Of a DNA stretch of 33,005 nucleotides, positions 17,048-24,295 are shown piece after piece; position 1 is the first letter of the stretch, and each line of letters starts with the position of its first letter. Source of the DNA: an uncultured Bacteroidaceae bacterium. Lineage in GTDB: Bacteria > Bacteroidota > Bacteroidia > Bacteroidales > Bacteroidaceae. The stretch covers positions 1 through 33,005 of the forward strand of contig CAJOLZ010000005.1 of NCBI GenBank assembly GCA_905235575.1, given 5' to 3'. The notes under the pieces are model-generated. The model was not told where the DNA came from. It ran no database searches and was given only the letters and a program-made list of their open reading frames with translations. A program made the translations under genes and the position numbers.

Positions 17048-17139
17048 AAAAAACGCACCGTGCTGCGACGGGCAACGCACTGTGGTGCGCAGGCCGTCGC
17101 AACGTGGTGCGACAGGCGTCGCAGCGTGGAGCGTCGTTT
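17048..17139. repeat. intergenic palindromic repeat, copy R4
   Basis: Starts AAAAAACGCACCGTGCTGCGAC and continues through three more GTGGTGC units joined by CCGTCGCA and GCGTCGCAG, ending GAGCGTCGTTT. It lies between the divergent yccF and flavodoxin-like genes, about 60 bp upstream of the latter's promoter. Confidence 0.75.
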
Positions 17140-17198
17140 GCCCCATGCATACAGGCCGATGGTGACACTGTTTCTACTTTTTTCGCAGAATACGCTTT

Positions 17199-17224
17199 CG
17201 GTTACGGAAAAATCACTACCTTTG
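17199..17224 (+). promoter_or_regulatory. promoter of the flavodoxin-like gene, with CGGTTACGGAAA box
   Basis: TACCTTTG (17217-17224) is a good -7 box; transcription would begin near 17230, about 43 nt before the ATG. Immediately upstream is CGGTTACGGAAA (17199-17210), which recurs exactly in front of the 6S-like RNA promoter at 20771-20782 at almost the same distance from the -7 box. Confidence 0.5.
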
Positions 17225-17272
17225 CGACACGAAACGACATCGAATCACATATTCTGTAAGAACTGAGACAAC

Positions 17273-18034
17273 ATGAGCAAACCTACTGAAAACATTACAC
17301 GCCGCGACGCAGTGAAGAAGATGGGGACCACAGCAGCGGCAGCAGCCATAACGCTTTCGGGCGTACCGACCACAGAGGCGCATGCTGCAGCACCGGCCAA
17401 CGACAAACAGACACCGAGGGTGCTGCTGCTCAATGGCAGTGCGCGCCGCGACGGCAACACGTTCACCCTGCTCTCCGAAATCAAGACACAACTGAAGAAA
17501 CACAACGTCGAGGGCGAGATATTCCAACTGGGCAACCTCCCCGTGCGTGGGTGCATCGACTGTGGCCAGTGTCAGGCAAAACGCTTGGGCAAATGCGTCT
17601 TCGACAACGATGTGGTGAACCAGATTATCAGCAAGATGGCCACTTGCGATGCCATCATAGTGGGGTCGCCCGTCTATTATGGCATGCCTGCCGGACAGGT
17701 ACTGGCCGCACTCCAGCGCATGGCCTACTCGGCCGGAGGTGTGTTGCAGGGCAAACCCGCAGCCGTGGTCACCGTATGTCGTCGCGGAGGTGCCACAGCC
17801 GCCTTTCAGGCACTCCAAATGCCCTTCCAGATGCTCAACATGCCCATCGTGACATCGCAATACTGGAACATCGCATACGGGGCTAACAAGGGCGAGGTGC
17901 AGAAAGACCTGGAGGGTATGCAGACCATGCGCGTGCTGGCCGACAACATGGCATACATGCTCCGTCAGTTTGCCACCGGAACAGCCCCGCGACCGAAGCG
18001 CGAAGGTAAGACGAACACCAATTTCATCCGATAA
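17273..18034 (+). CDS. exported flavodoxin-family / NADPH-dependent FMN reductase-like protein
   Basis: 253 aa. The N-terminus has a twin-arginine motif (TRRDAVKK) followed by an Ala-rich hydrophobic stretch, a probable Tat signal ending near AHAAA. The mature part starts RVLLLNGSARRDGNT, the phosphate-binding loop for FMN, and continues with GCIDCGQCQAKRLGKC, a Cys cluster as in iron-sulfur flavoproteins, and GSPVYYGMPAGQ, the second flavin loop. It probably carries FMN and acts as a periplasmic reductase. The electron donor and acceptor are unknown. It is a single-gene unit: promoter upstream at 17217, bidirectional terminator downstream. Confidence 0.85.
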   Translation: MSKPTENITRRDAVKKMGTTAAAAAITLSGVPTTEAHAAAPANDKQTPRVLLLNGSARRDGNTFTLLSEIKTQLKKHNVEGEIFQLGNLPVRGCIDCGQCQAKRLGKCVFDNDVVNQIISKMATCDAIIVGSPVYYGMPAGQVLAALQRMAYSAGGVLQGKPAAVVTVCRRGGATAAFQALQMPFQMLNMPIVTSQYWNIAYGANKGEVQKDLEGMQTMRVLADNMAYMLRQFATGTAPRPKREGKTNTNFIR

Positions 18035-18081
18035 GGCCGCCGCAGAAAAAGCCCTTCTGCCAGCCGACGGCACAGAAAAAC

Positions 18082-18119
18082 AGCGCGGGGACACGCCACC
18101 ATTGGCATGTCCCCGCGCT
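18082..18119. terminator. bidirectional terminator between flavodoxin-like gene and recA
   Basis: AGCGCGGGGACA (18082-18093) pairs with TGTCCCCGCGCT (18108-18119), with inner GCCA/TGGC. T-rich tails occur on both sides (TATTTTG to the right, GTTTTTCTG when read leftward). It serves both convergent genes. Confidence 0.88.
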
Positions 18120-18143
18120 TATTTTGTCATATCCGAAACGACG

Positions 18144-19169
18144 TCAGGCCTCTTTCATAGCCTCGGTAATCTTGGCAGAAAGTTCGTCGCACAGTTCGGG
18201 ATTGTCGTGCAGAACCGTCTTGGCCCCCTCGCGTCCCTGGGCCAGTTTGCTTCCGTTGTAGCTGAACCACGAGCCGCTCTTCTCGATGATGCCATACTCC
18301 ACACCCAGATCCAGAATCTCTCCGGTCTTGCTGATTCCTTCGCCGAACATGATTTCGAACTCGGCTTTGCGGAATGGAGGCGCAACCTTGTTCTTCACCA
18401 CCTTCACTTTCACCTGGTTGCCCAGCACTTTGTCTCCGTCCTTGATGGCGCTGCTCTTGCGTATGTCTAGACGAATGCTGGCATAGAACTTCAGTGCGTT
18501 TCCGCCGGTGGTAGTCTCGGGACTGCCATACATGACGCCAATCTTCTCGCGCAGCTGGTTGATGAAGATGCAGGTGGTGTTGGTCTTGCTCACGGTGGCT
18601 GTCATCTTGCGCAGCGCCTGGCTCATCAGACGTGCCTGCAGTCCCACCTTGCTGTCGCCCATGTCACCCTCTATCTCGGCTTTGGGGGTAAGCGCTGCTA
18701 CCGAGTCCACGACAAGTATGTCGATGGCTGCACTGCGTATGAGCTGGTCGGCAATCTCCAGTGCCTGCTCGCCGTTGTCGGGCTGACTCATGAAGAGGTT
18801 ATCGACATCGACGCCCAGTTTGCTGGCATATACGGGGTCGAAGGCGTGCTCTGCATCAATATAAGCAGCGATGCCACCGGCTTTCTGAGCCTCTGCGATG
18901 GCATGGATGGCCAGTGTGGTCTTACCGGACGACTCGGGACCGAAGATCTCAACAATGCGTCCACGGGGATATCCACCCACGCCGAGTGCCTGGTCAAGCA
19001 GCAGCGAGCCAGTGGGTATTACGTCGACATTCTCGGTTTTCTTGTCGCCGAGTTTCATGATGGAGCCCTTGCCGAAGTCTTTCTCTATCTTCGTCATGGC
19101 GGCCTGCAGGGCTTTCAGTTTCTCCTGCTGAGGGTTGATGGCCTCGTTTTCGGTTTCTTTCTTTGCCAT
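18144..19169 (-). CDS. recA: recombinase RecA
   Basis: 341 aa, normal length. Binds single-stranded DNA and ATP, drives strand exchange and induces LexA self-cleavage where present. Walker [10 protein letters not shown] is at 77-85; the LVVDSVAAL Walker B strand and the loop region [13 protein letters not shown] are intact. The C-terminal acidic tail is short. It follows the carboxynorspermidine synthase gene by 58 bp on the same strand with no terminator between, so co-transcription is likely. No SOS box is evident to me in the 58-bp gap. Confidence 0.97.
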   Translation of the reverse strand: MAKKETENEAINPQQEKLKALQAAMTKIEKDFGKGSIMKLGDKKTENVDVIPTGSLLLDQALGVGGYPRGRIVEIFGPESSGKTTLAIHAIAEAQKAGGIAAYIDAEHAFDPVYASKLGVDVDNLFMSQPDNGEQALEIADQLIRSAAIDILVVDSVAALTPKAEIEGDMGDSKVGLQARLMSQALRKMTATVSKTNTTCIFINQLREKIGVMYGSPETTTGGNALKFYASIRLDIRKSSAIKDGDKVLGNQVKVKVVKNKVAPPFRKAEFEIMFGEGISKTGEILDLGVEYGIIEKSGSWFSYNGSKLAQGREGAKTVLHDNPELCDELSAKITEAMKEA

Positions 19170-19227
19170 AGTCTTGAGGGGTGTGCTATAAATTCTGGTT
19201 TAATGTTTTCTGTCTTGATTGTGCATT

Positions 19228-20460
19228 TTACAGCTCGAGGTCGCCGTCGTGTATCTCGTGCCAGGGCAGTCCCTGACGGTTGAGCTGCTCCATGAAGGGG
19301 TCGGGGTCGAACTCTTCGACGTTGTGCACGCCGGGTTTCTGCCATATACCCTTCAGGAACATCATGGCACCGATCATGGCTGGCACGCCGGTGGTGTACG
19401 ATACGCCCTGCATGCCTGTCTCTTCGTAGGCCGCCTGGTGCGAGCAGTTGTTATAGACGTAATAGGTATGTTCCTCTCCGCCGCGCAGTCCGCGTATGCG
19501 GCAGCCGATGGATGTCTCGCCGTCGTAGTTCTGGCCGAGGTCCTGCGGGTTGGGCAGCACGGCTTTCAGGAACTGCAGGGGCACGATTTTCACCACCTCC
19601 TCGCCGGTGCCGTCGGCCTTCGGTGCGCGATATTCCACCTCGTCTATGCGGCTCATGCCTATGTTCTGAATCACGTCCAGATAGGTCAGGTATTGCTGTC
19701 CGAAGGTCATCCAGAAGCGTGCGCGTTTGATGGTCGGATAGTTTATCACGAGCGATTCTATCTCCTCGTGGTGCAGCAGATAGCTCTCGCGCGGACCGAT
19801 GTTGGGATAGTTCAGCGGCTGATGAATCTCCATCGGTTCGGTTTCGATGTATTGTCCGTTCTCCCAATAGAGGCCCTTCTGTGTTATCTCGCGTATGTTT
19901 ATTTCGGGGTTGAAGTTTGTGGCGAAGGCCTTGTGGTGGTTGCCGGCGTTGCAGTCCACGATGTCCAGATACTGAATTTCGTCGAAGTGATGTTTGGCGG
20001 CATAGGCAGTGAAGATGCTCGTCACGCCCGGGTCGAAGCCGCATCCCAGGATGGCGGTCAGGCCGGCCTGCTCGAAGCGTTCGCGATAGGCCCACTGCCA
20101 CGAGTATTCGAAATGGGCCTCGTCCTTCGGCTCATAGTTGGCGGTGTCCAGATAGTTGCATCCCGTCTGCAGACAGGCCTCCATGATGGTGAGGTCCTGA
20201 TAGGGCAAGGCGAGGTTCATGACGATGTCGGGCCGATAGTCAGAGAGGAGCGCCACCAACTCGTCCACGCTGTCGGCATCCACGCGGGCCGTGCGCACCT
20301 CGGTGCCATATTTCTGCTTGAGCACGTTGGCCAGGGCGATGCACTTCTGCTCCGTGCGGCTGGCTATCATCACTTCTGTAAACACGTCGGGGTTCTGCGC
20401 CACCTTATGGGCGGCCACCGTGGCCACGCCTCCGGCGCCAATGATAAGTACTTTTCCCAT
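19228..20460 (-). CDS. carboxynorspermidine synthase-like dehydrogenase (saccharopine dehydrogenase family)
   Basis: 410 aa. A Rossmann NADP-binding start MGKVLIIGAGGVATVAAHK is followed by the Lys9-like catalytic region, with ILGCGFDPGVTSIF and SYTTGVPAMIGAMM near the end. The length and these motifs fit the carboxynorspermidine/carboxyspermidine dehydrogenase group, which makes the precursor of norspermidine or spermidine by reductive condensation of aspartate semialdehyde with a diamine; this is the usual spermidine route in gut Bacteroidales. The partner decarboxylase gene is not in the window. A saccharopine dehydrogenase proper is the main alternative. A consensus promoter lies about 68 bp upstream. 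Confidence 0.85.
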   Translation of the reverse strand: MGKVLIIGAGGVATVAAHKVAQNPDVFTEVMIASRTEQKCIALANVLKQKYGTEVRTARVDADSVDELVALLSDYRPDIVMNLALPYQDLTIMEACLQTGCNYLDTANYEPKDEAHFEYSWQWAYRERFEQAGLTAILGCGFDPGVTSIFTAYAAKHHFDEIQYLDIVDCNAGNHHKAFATNFNPEINIREITQKGLYWENGQYIETEPMEIHQPLNYPNIGPRESYLLHHEEIESLVINYPTIKRARFWMTFGQQYLTYLDVIQNIGMSRIDEVEYRAPKADGTGEEVVKIVPLQFLKAVLPNPQDLGQNYDGETSIGCRIRGLRGGEEHTYYVYNNCSHQAAYEETGMQGVSYTTGVPAMIGAMMFLKGIWQKPGVHNVEEFDPDPFMEQLNRQGLPWHEIHDGDLEL

Positions 20461-20527
20461 TTCTCGTTTCTGTGTGTATGGTTCTTGGTTCGTTGTACGT
20501 TTGAATCTGATGCGTTTTTAGCAAGTG

Positions 20528-20559
20528 CAAACATACAAAAAAAACTTGAAAGGCACAAA
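20528..20559 (-). promoter_or_regulatory. Bacteroidetes-type promoter of the carboxynorspermidine synthase-recA operon
   Basis: Read leftward: TTTG (20559-20556), 20 nt, TATGTTTG (20535-20528). This fully matches the consensus. Transcription would begin near 20522, giving a leader of about 60 nt. Confidence 0.7.
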
Positions 20560-20646
20560 GACTTGACCCTCTTTTTGTGCTTCGCTCGAAAGAAAGCCGT
20601 CACACCGTTGCCTGAGCCGCACGGACGAGATGACCGATTCGGGGGT

Positions 20647-20735
20647 AAAAACGCACCGTGGTCCGACGCCTGTCGCACCGTGGTGCGACGGCCGTCGCAG
20701 CGTGGTGCGTCGCGTGTCGCAGCACAGTGCGTCAA
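20647..20735. repeat. intergenic palindromic repeat, copy R5
   Basis: Preceded by GACCGATTCGGGGG, then AAAAACGCACCGTGG and a chain of GTGGTGCGAC, GGCCGTCGCAG, GTGGTGCGTCG and TGTCGCAGCAC. Positions 20658-20725 are identical (68 of 68) to 23393-23460 in copy R6, on the far side of the methyltransferase/nuclease pair. It sits in the divergent gap 20461-21113. Confidence 0.8.
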
Positions 20736-20766
20736 GGTACGGACGGAGAAATTCCTGACGTAGCGT

Positions 20767-20797
20767 TTTGCGGTTACGGAAAGATTGCTTAACTTTG
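20767..20797 (+). promoter_or_regulatory. Bacteroidetes-type promoter for the 6S-like RNA / methyltransferase leader
   Basis: TTTG (20767-20770), 19 nt, TAACTTTG (20790-20797): a full consensus match. The spacer contains CGGTTACGGAAA, shared with the promoter at 17199. Transcription would start near 20803. The next recognisable elements are the 6S-like RNA and then the methyltransferase gene. Confidence 0.75.
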
Positions 20798-20832
20798 CAA
20801 CGGGTCGGGGGAGAAATCCCGATACCATAAAA

Positions 20833-21061
20833 AGAAGCATTTGCTATTATTTCGCGTTAAGCCAAAAAGCCTAGGAAACTATTTTGGAATAAGAAACGCT
20901 CAGAAGTAATAGAGATTGCGGGCGCAGGAATAGTGTGCCCTCATTTCAGTCCTTATGTAGCAATGCATTCTCGCCAATAGGCGTGGTGTATTCTTATAGG
21001 ACTGATGGGGTTCCAATTTCCTAGGCTTGCCCCAGCTTAACGCATAAGGAGCATCACGCTT
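20833..21061 (+). ncRNA. ssrS: candidate 6S-type RNA (Bacteroidales-1-like)
   Basis: No protein is encoded here, but the two halves fold on each other as one long rod. Pairings: GCGTTAAGC 20854-20862 with 21035-21043; AAGCCTAGGAAA 20867-20878 with 21017-21028; TTGGAA 20884-20889 with 21011-21016; then an open central region containing a side hairpin (GGGCGCA 20920-20926 with TGTGCCC 20934-20940); then TCAGTCC 20946-20952 with GGACTGA 20999-21005; then an apical CGCC-aata-GGCG stem. About 200 nt, a closing stem, central bubble and apical stem are the 6S plan, in which RNA mimics an open promoter and binds RNA polymerase. The Bacteroidales-1 motif was later linked to 6S. Assigned from structure alone; a cis-acting leader of the methyltransferase is the alternative. 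Confidence 0.58.
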
Positions 21062-21073
21062 TCTTTGTGCGGC

Positions 21074-21113
21074 AGCGATTGATAGTCAGATGCCACCAAA
21101 ACTATCAATCGCT
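21074..21113 (+). promoter_or_regulatory. 12-bp hairpin abutting the methyltransferase start codon
   Basis: AGCGATTGATAG (21074-21085) and CTATCAATCGCT (21102-21113) are perfect inverted repeats separated by 16 nt, and the ATG begins at the very next base (21114). It could control translation as an RNA hairpin or be a DNA operator. No ribosome-binding site lies between the stem and the ATG. Confidence 0.6.
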
Positions 21114-22154
21114 ATGGCAAAAGAAACCTTATCCAAAGCAAAAGAAGCAAAGAACGACGAGTTCTACACACAGTATCACGACATCGAGCGCGAGGTGGAG
21201 GCTTATCTGGAGTACAACCCCGACGTATTTCGGGACAAGACCATTCTGCTGCCCTGCGACGACCCGGAATGGAGCAACTTCACGCGCTACTTTGCACAAA
21301 ATTTCCAGCGGCTGGGGCTGAAGAAACTCATCTCCACCAGCTATGCCCCGGAAAGCAAACGATACAAGGGGCCCATACAGCTGACGCTCTTCGAGACCGA
21401 GGCCCCGCAGTACGACCCCGACAAGACGAAGACCAACGGCAAAATTTTTGTACTCGACAGCGACACCAACGGCAACGGATGCATCAACCTGGACGACCTG
21501 CAATGGCAGTATCTGGAGGGGGACGGCGACTTCCGCAGCCGCGAAGTGACACTGTTGCGAGACGAGGCGGACATCATCGTAACCAACCCACCCTTCTCGC
21601 TGTTCAGGGAATTCCTGGCGTGGATTGTGGAAGCGAACAAAAATTTCCTGATAATCGGTCACCAGAACGCGCTGACATACAAGGAGGTGTTTCCGCTCAT
21701 CAAAAGAAACGAAATATGGCTCGGGAAAGGATTTAAGGGCGGAGCAACTCACTTTCATTCCTACTATACGGACTATGCAGTGGCCTCGGACCATAAAGAA
21801 GGAATGATTCGGGTATCGGGTGTCGTATGGTTTACCAACATCGACCACGGTCGCCGTCACCAACCCCTGCAACTGATGACAATGGAGGACAACCTGAAAT
21901 ATAGCAGGCACAAAGAGATAAAAGGGCGAGCCGCATACGACCATTACGACAACTATGATGCCATAGAAGTGCCATATACCGATGCCATCCCAAGCGACTA
22001 CGAGGGCGCAATGGGAGTACCTGTTTCATTTCTCGATAAATACTGCCCCGAACAGTTCGAGATAATAAAATTCCGAAAGGGTGACGATGATAAAGATTTG
22101 TGTGTCAATGGGAAATGCCCCTATTTCCGAATACTTATCCGCAGGAAACACTAA
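21114..22154 (+). CDS. EcoRI-type adenine-specific DNA methyltransferase
   Basis: 346 aa from ATG 21114; the in-frame ATG at 21090 lies inside the hairpin loop and gives MPPKLSIA, unlike the family. The protein matches the EcoRI methylase family: AKNDEFYTQYHDIEREV at the N-terminus, LLPCDDPEWSNFTRYF as the cofactor region, and the catalytic NPPF at 158-161 in IIVTNPPFSLFREFL. These enzymes methylate adenine at N6. The length is close to EcoRI methylase (326 aa). A DUF262-HNH gene starts 36 bp downstream, suggesting a two-gene restriction-like unit. There is no EcoRI-like endonuclease gene nearby. The recognition sequence is unknown. Confidence 0.87.
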   Translation: MAKETLSKAKEAKNDEFYTQYHDIEREVEAYLEYNPDVFRDKTILLPCDDPEWSNFTRYFAQNFQRLGLKKLISTSYAPESKRYKGPIQLTLFETEAPQYDPDKTKTNGKIFVLDSDTNGNGCINLDDLQWQYLEGDGDFRSREVTLLRDEADIIVTNPPFSLFREFLAWIVEANKNFLIIGHQNALTYKEVFPLIKRNEIWLGKGFKGGATHFHSYYTDYAVASDHKEGMIRVSGVVWFTNIDHGRRHQPLQLMTMEDNLKYSRHKEIKGRAAYDHYDNYDAIEVPYTDAIPSDYEGAMGVPVSFLDKYCPEQFEIIKFRKGDDDKDLCVNGKCPYFRILIRRKH

Positions 22155-22190
22155 TAGATTTATCATTCTATATCTTTAACACATAAAGCA

Positions 22191-23351
22191 ATGGAAACAA
22201 CACTAAGGACTTATACCGTGGGCGAGGTCTGCAAGGGCTTTGTCTATAACGAACTGGAGGGAAAGGGGCTTTACGGATTGTCGGGAAGGCTGACCATCCA
22301 GCCCGAGTATCAGCGCAACTACATCTATGCCGACGGAAAGAAGGACGTGGCGGTGGTGCAGTCGGCCCTCCATCGCTATCCGCTGGGCGTCTTCTACTTC
22401 AACAAGACGGGCGCCGACCGTTGGGAAGTGTTGGACGGGCAGCAGCGCATCACCTCGCTGGGACGCTTCGTCACGGGCAAACTGGGCATCATCGATGACA
22501 ACGACATCCCGCAATACTTCTCCAGCATGTCGGCGGAACTGCAGGAGCGCATCCTCGAAACGCCACTGCTCGTCTACGAATGCGAGGGCACGGAGGACGA
22601 AATACGAAAATGGTTCGAGACGGTGAACATTTCAGGCGTACCACTGAACACCCAGGAACTGCTCAACGCTGTCTACTCGGGCGAGTTCGTCACGCTGGCC
22701 AAGCAGGAGTTCAGCAACTCGCAGAACGCCAACGTGCAGAAGTGGAGCCACTTCATATTGGGGGCAGTGAACAGACAGGACTATCTGGCATGCGCCCTGC
22801 AATGGGTGAGCCGCGACAAAGTGAAGGAATACATGAGCCTCCACCGCCGCGACACGAACATCGACGAGATGAAACGATACTTCAACAGCGTCATCGACTG
22901 GATAGATTCGGTTTTCACCGAGGTGGAGAAGGAGATGCGCGGGCTGGAATGGGGCAGGCTATACGAGACCTACCACAACCAACCGTACGACGCGGCCGAA
23001 GTGCAGCAGAAGGTGCGGCAACTCTATGGCGACCCGTATGTGAAGAACCGCAAGGGCGTCTTCGAATATATTCTGGGCGGATGTCGCGACAAGCGCCTGC
23101 TGGACATTCGCATCTTCGACGAGGCCACCAAACGTAAAGTGTATCAGCGACAGACTGCCGAAGCCAGCATGCACAATGTGAGCAACTGCCCGCTGTGCGC
23201 CATCGGACACGAGGCGAACCGACAGAAAATGTGGAAACTCTCGGATATGGAGGCCGACCACGTGTCGGCATGGAGTCTGGGGGGCGAAACGAGCATCGAG
23301 AACTGTCAGATGTTGTGCAAGACACACAACAGGGCAAAGGGCAACCGATAA
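22191..23351 (+). CDS. DUF262 (GmrSD-type) protein with C-terminal HNH nuclease domain
   Basis: 386 aa. The N-terminal DUF262 part shows IQPEYQRNYIYADGKKDVAVVQ and the ParB-like EVLDGQQRITSL (about 83-94), the nucleotide-handling motif of GmrS-type proteins. The C-terminal 55 residues form a zinc-type HNH nuclease: CPLC, then MEADHVSAWSLGGETSIENC, then LCKTHNRAKGN. GmrSD enzymes are type IV restriction systems that cut modified phage DNA; here the nuclease is paired with an adenine methyltransferase, so either it spares or it targets methylated DNA. Both readings are inference. It lies 36 bp after the methyltransferase and is followed by repeat R6. Confidence 0.85.
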   Translation: METTLRTYTVGEVCKGFVYNELEGKGLYGLSGRLTIQPEYQRNYIYADGKKDVAVVQSALHRYPLGVFYFNKTGADRWEVLDGQQRITSLGRFVTGKLGIIDDNDIPQYFSSMSAELQERILETPLLVYECEGTEDEIRKWFETVNISGVPLNTQELLNAVYSGEFVTLAKQEFSNSQNANVQKWSHFILGAVNRQDYLACALQWVSRDKVKEYMSLHRRDTNIDEMKRYFNSVIDWIDSVFTEVEKEMRGLEWGRLYETYHNQPYDAAEVQQKVRQLYGDPYVKNRKGVFEYILGGCRDKRLLDIRIFDEATKRKVYQRQTAEASMHNVSNCPLCAIGHEANRQKMWKLSDMEADHVSAWSLGGETSIENCQMLCKTHNRAKGNR

Positions 23352-23373
23352 TCTGTCCGATTACCCTGCTTAG

Positions 23374-23465
23374 GTCCGATGTCTGTCGCACTGTGGTCCG
23401 ACGCCTGTCGCACCGTGGTGCGACGGCCGTCGCAGCGTGGTGCGTCGCGTGTCGCAGCACGGTGC
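23374..23465. repeat. intergenic palindromic repeat, copy R6
   Basis: Begins GTCCGATGTCTGTCGCACTG and continues with a 68-nt stretch (23393-23460) identical to 20658-20725 in copy R5, in the same orientation. It lies between the convergent DUF262-HNH and Spy-like genes. Confidence 0.8.
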
Positions 23466-23498
23466 TTCCCCACCCCATCCAATTCGGGATAAAAGAAA

Positions 23499-23528
23499 GA
23501 GGGCACTCCCGCCTGTGGGAATGCCCTC
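23499..23528 (-). terminator. intrinsic terminator of the Spy-like gene
   Basis: GAGGGCACTCCC (23499-23510) pairs with GGGAATGCCCTC (23517-23528) with one mismatch. Read leftward it is followed by TTTCTTTTATCCC. It is 34 bp past the stop codon. Confidence 0.75.
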
Positions 23529-23562
23529 GTAGATGTGTTTGTTATTCTTAAGAATGAGGAGC

Positions 23563-24132
23563 TTAGAAGCCGCCACCAGGGCCACCGAAGCCACCGCCGG
23601 GGCCACCGAAGCCACCACCGCCGCCGAAGCCACGCTGACCACCCTGGCCACGCTGGCCCTGACCATTCTGGCCATTCTGGCCCTGAGGACGCTGCTGGCC
23701 GAAGATGCGGATGAGCTGCTTGGGAGCGAGGGTCTTGGAGAACTCCTCGTAGTACTTCTTCTGAATCTCGAGGCGCTTCTGCTGCTGCTCAATCTGAGTT
23801 GCCTGACGTGCGAAAGCTTCCTGAATCTGCTTTGTCACTTCCTCGTCGGTCATGTCACTCGTTCTGCGGCGCTCGCCCTGCTGACCCTGCTGAGCGTTGG
23901 GACGCTGCTGGTTCATGGTGGCGAAGAGCTCGGTCTGATACTGGGTGTACTTCTCAATGAATGCGGTCTTGGCATTGTCCTTCAGGTCAAAATCCTTGGC
24001 GAGACGCTCGGCCTGTGTCTTAACCATTTCGGCAGCTGCGCGCTGACGTTCCTCCGGGCTCTGGCCCTGAGCTTTCATCTGTCCTACGCATACGATTGCG
24101 AGGGCTACGAAAAGAATTGCTTTTTTCATCAT
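23563..24132 (-). CDS. exported Spy/CpxP-like helical protein with Gly-rich tail
   Basis: 189 aa; ATG 24132 and ATG 24129 are adjacent and either could start. The signal peptide ends near MKAQ-GQ (about residue 22). Residues 25-145 are charged and helical with Gln-rich heptad-like segments (EEVTKQIQEAFARQATQIEQQQKRLEIQKKYYEEF shape, not a strict coiled coil), resembling small periplasmic Spy/CpxP or LTXXQ-type chaperones. The last 45 residues are almost pure Gly/Gln/Phe: repeated GQNGQ, GQRGQ and FGGPGGG units. Such proteins often report envelope stress. A 7+7-bp palindrome lies upstream. Assignment to the Spy group is by shape, not by a specific motif. Confidence 0.62.
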   Translation of the reverse strand: MMKKAILFVALAIVCVGQMKAQGQSPEERQRAAAEMVKTQAERLAKDFDLKDNAKTAFIEKYTQYQTELFATMNQQRPNAQQGQQGERRRTSDMTDEEVTKQIQEAFARQATQIEQQQKRLEIQKKYYEEFSKTLAPKQLIRIFGQQRPQGQNGQNGQGQRGQGGQRGFGGGGGFGGPGGGFGGPGGGF

Positions 24133-24180
24133 GTTAGTTCTCTTTTTAAGTTGTTAATATGTTATTTTTGTATCACTCTC

Positions 24181-24203
24181 TGTAACCATAGACACGGGTT
24201 ACA
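24181..24203 (-). promoter_or_regulatory. TGTAACC palindrome upstream of the Spy-like gene
   Basis: TGTAACC (24181-24187) and GGTTACA (24197-24203) are perfect inverted repeats separated by 9 nt, about 50 bp before the start codon. The spacing suits a dimeric regulator; an extracytoplasmic sigma-factor promoter is also possible. No TAnnTTTG box is seen in this gap. Confidence 0.4.
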
Positions 24204-24295
24204 GCAGAAAGTTTAATAGGTGACATTTAATTTCTGTTAAGAAACGTGAAAGATTTCCATGAGGTAGACCGAAGAGGGAGGATTTATTACTAAAA

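Noticed and set aside
16844..17146. Small frames running through repeat R4 (and similar ones at R2, R3, R5, R6)
   Set aside because: Their similar Arg/Thr-rich translations come from the shared intergenic repeat, not from a protein family.
19219..20763. Long open frame (514 codons) on the plus strand
   Set aside because: It runs antisense to the carboxynorspermidine synthase gene, has no family resemblance and continues into a promoter and repeat R5.
20833..21061. Retron-type msr/msd region
   Set aside because: The long inverted arms recall a retron, but no reverse transcriptase gene is nearby and the fold fits 6S better.
23374..23465. CRISPR-like array
   Set aside because: The repeated units are contiguous palindromic modules without unique spacers of constant length.
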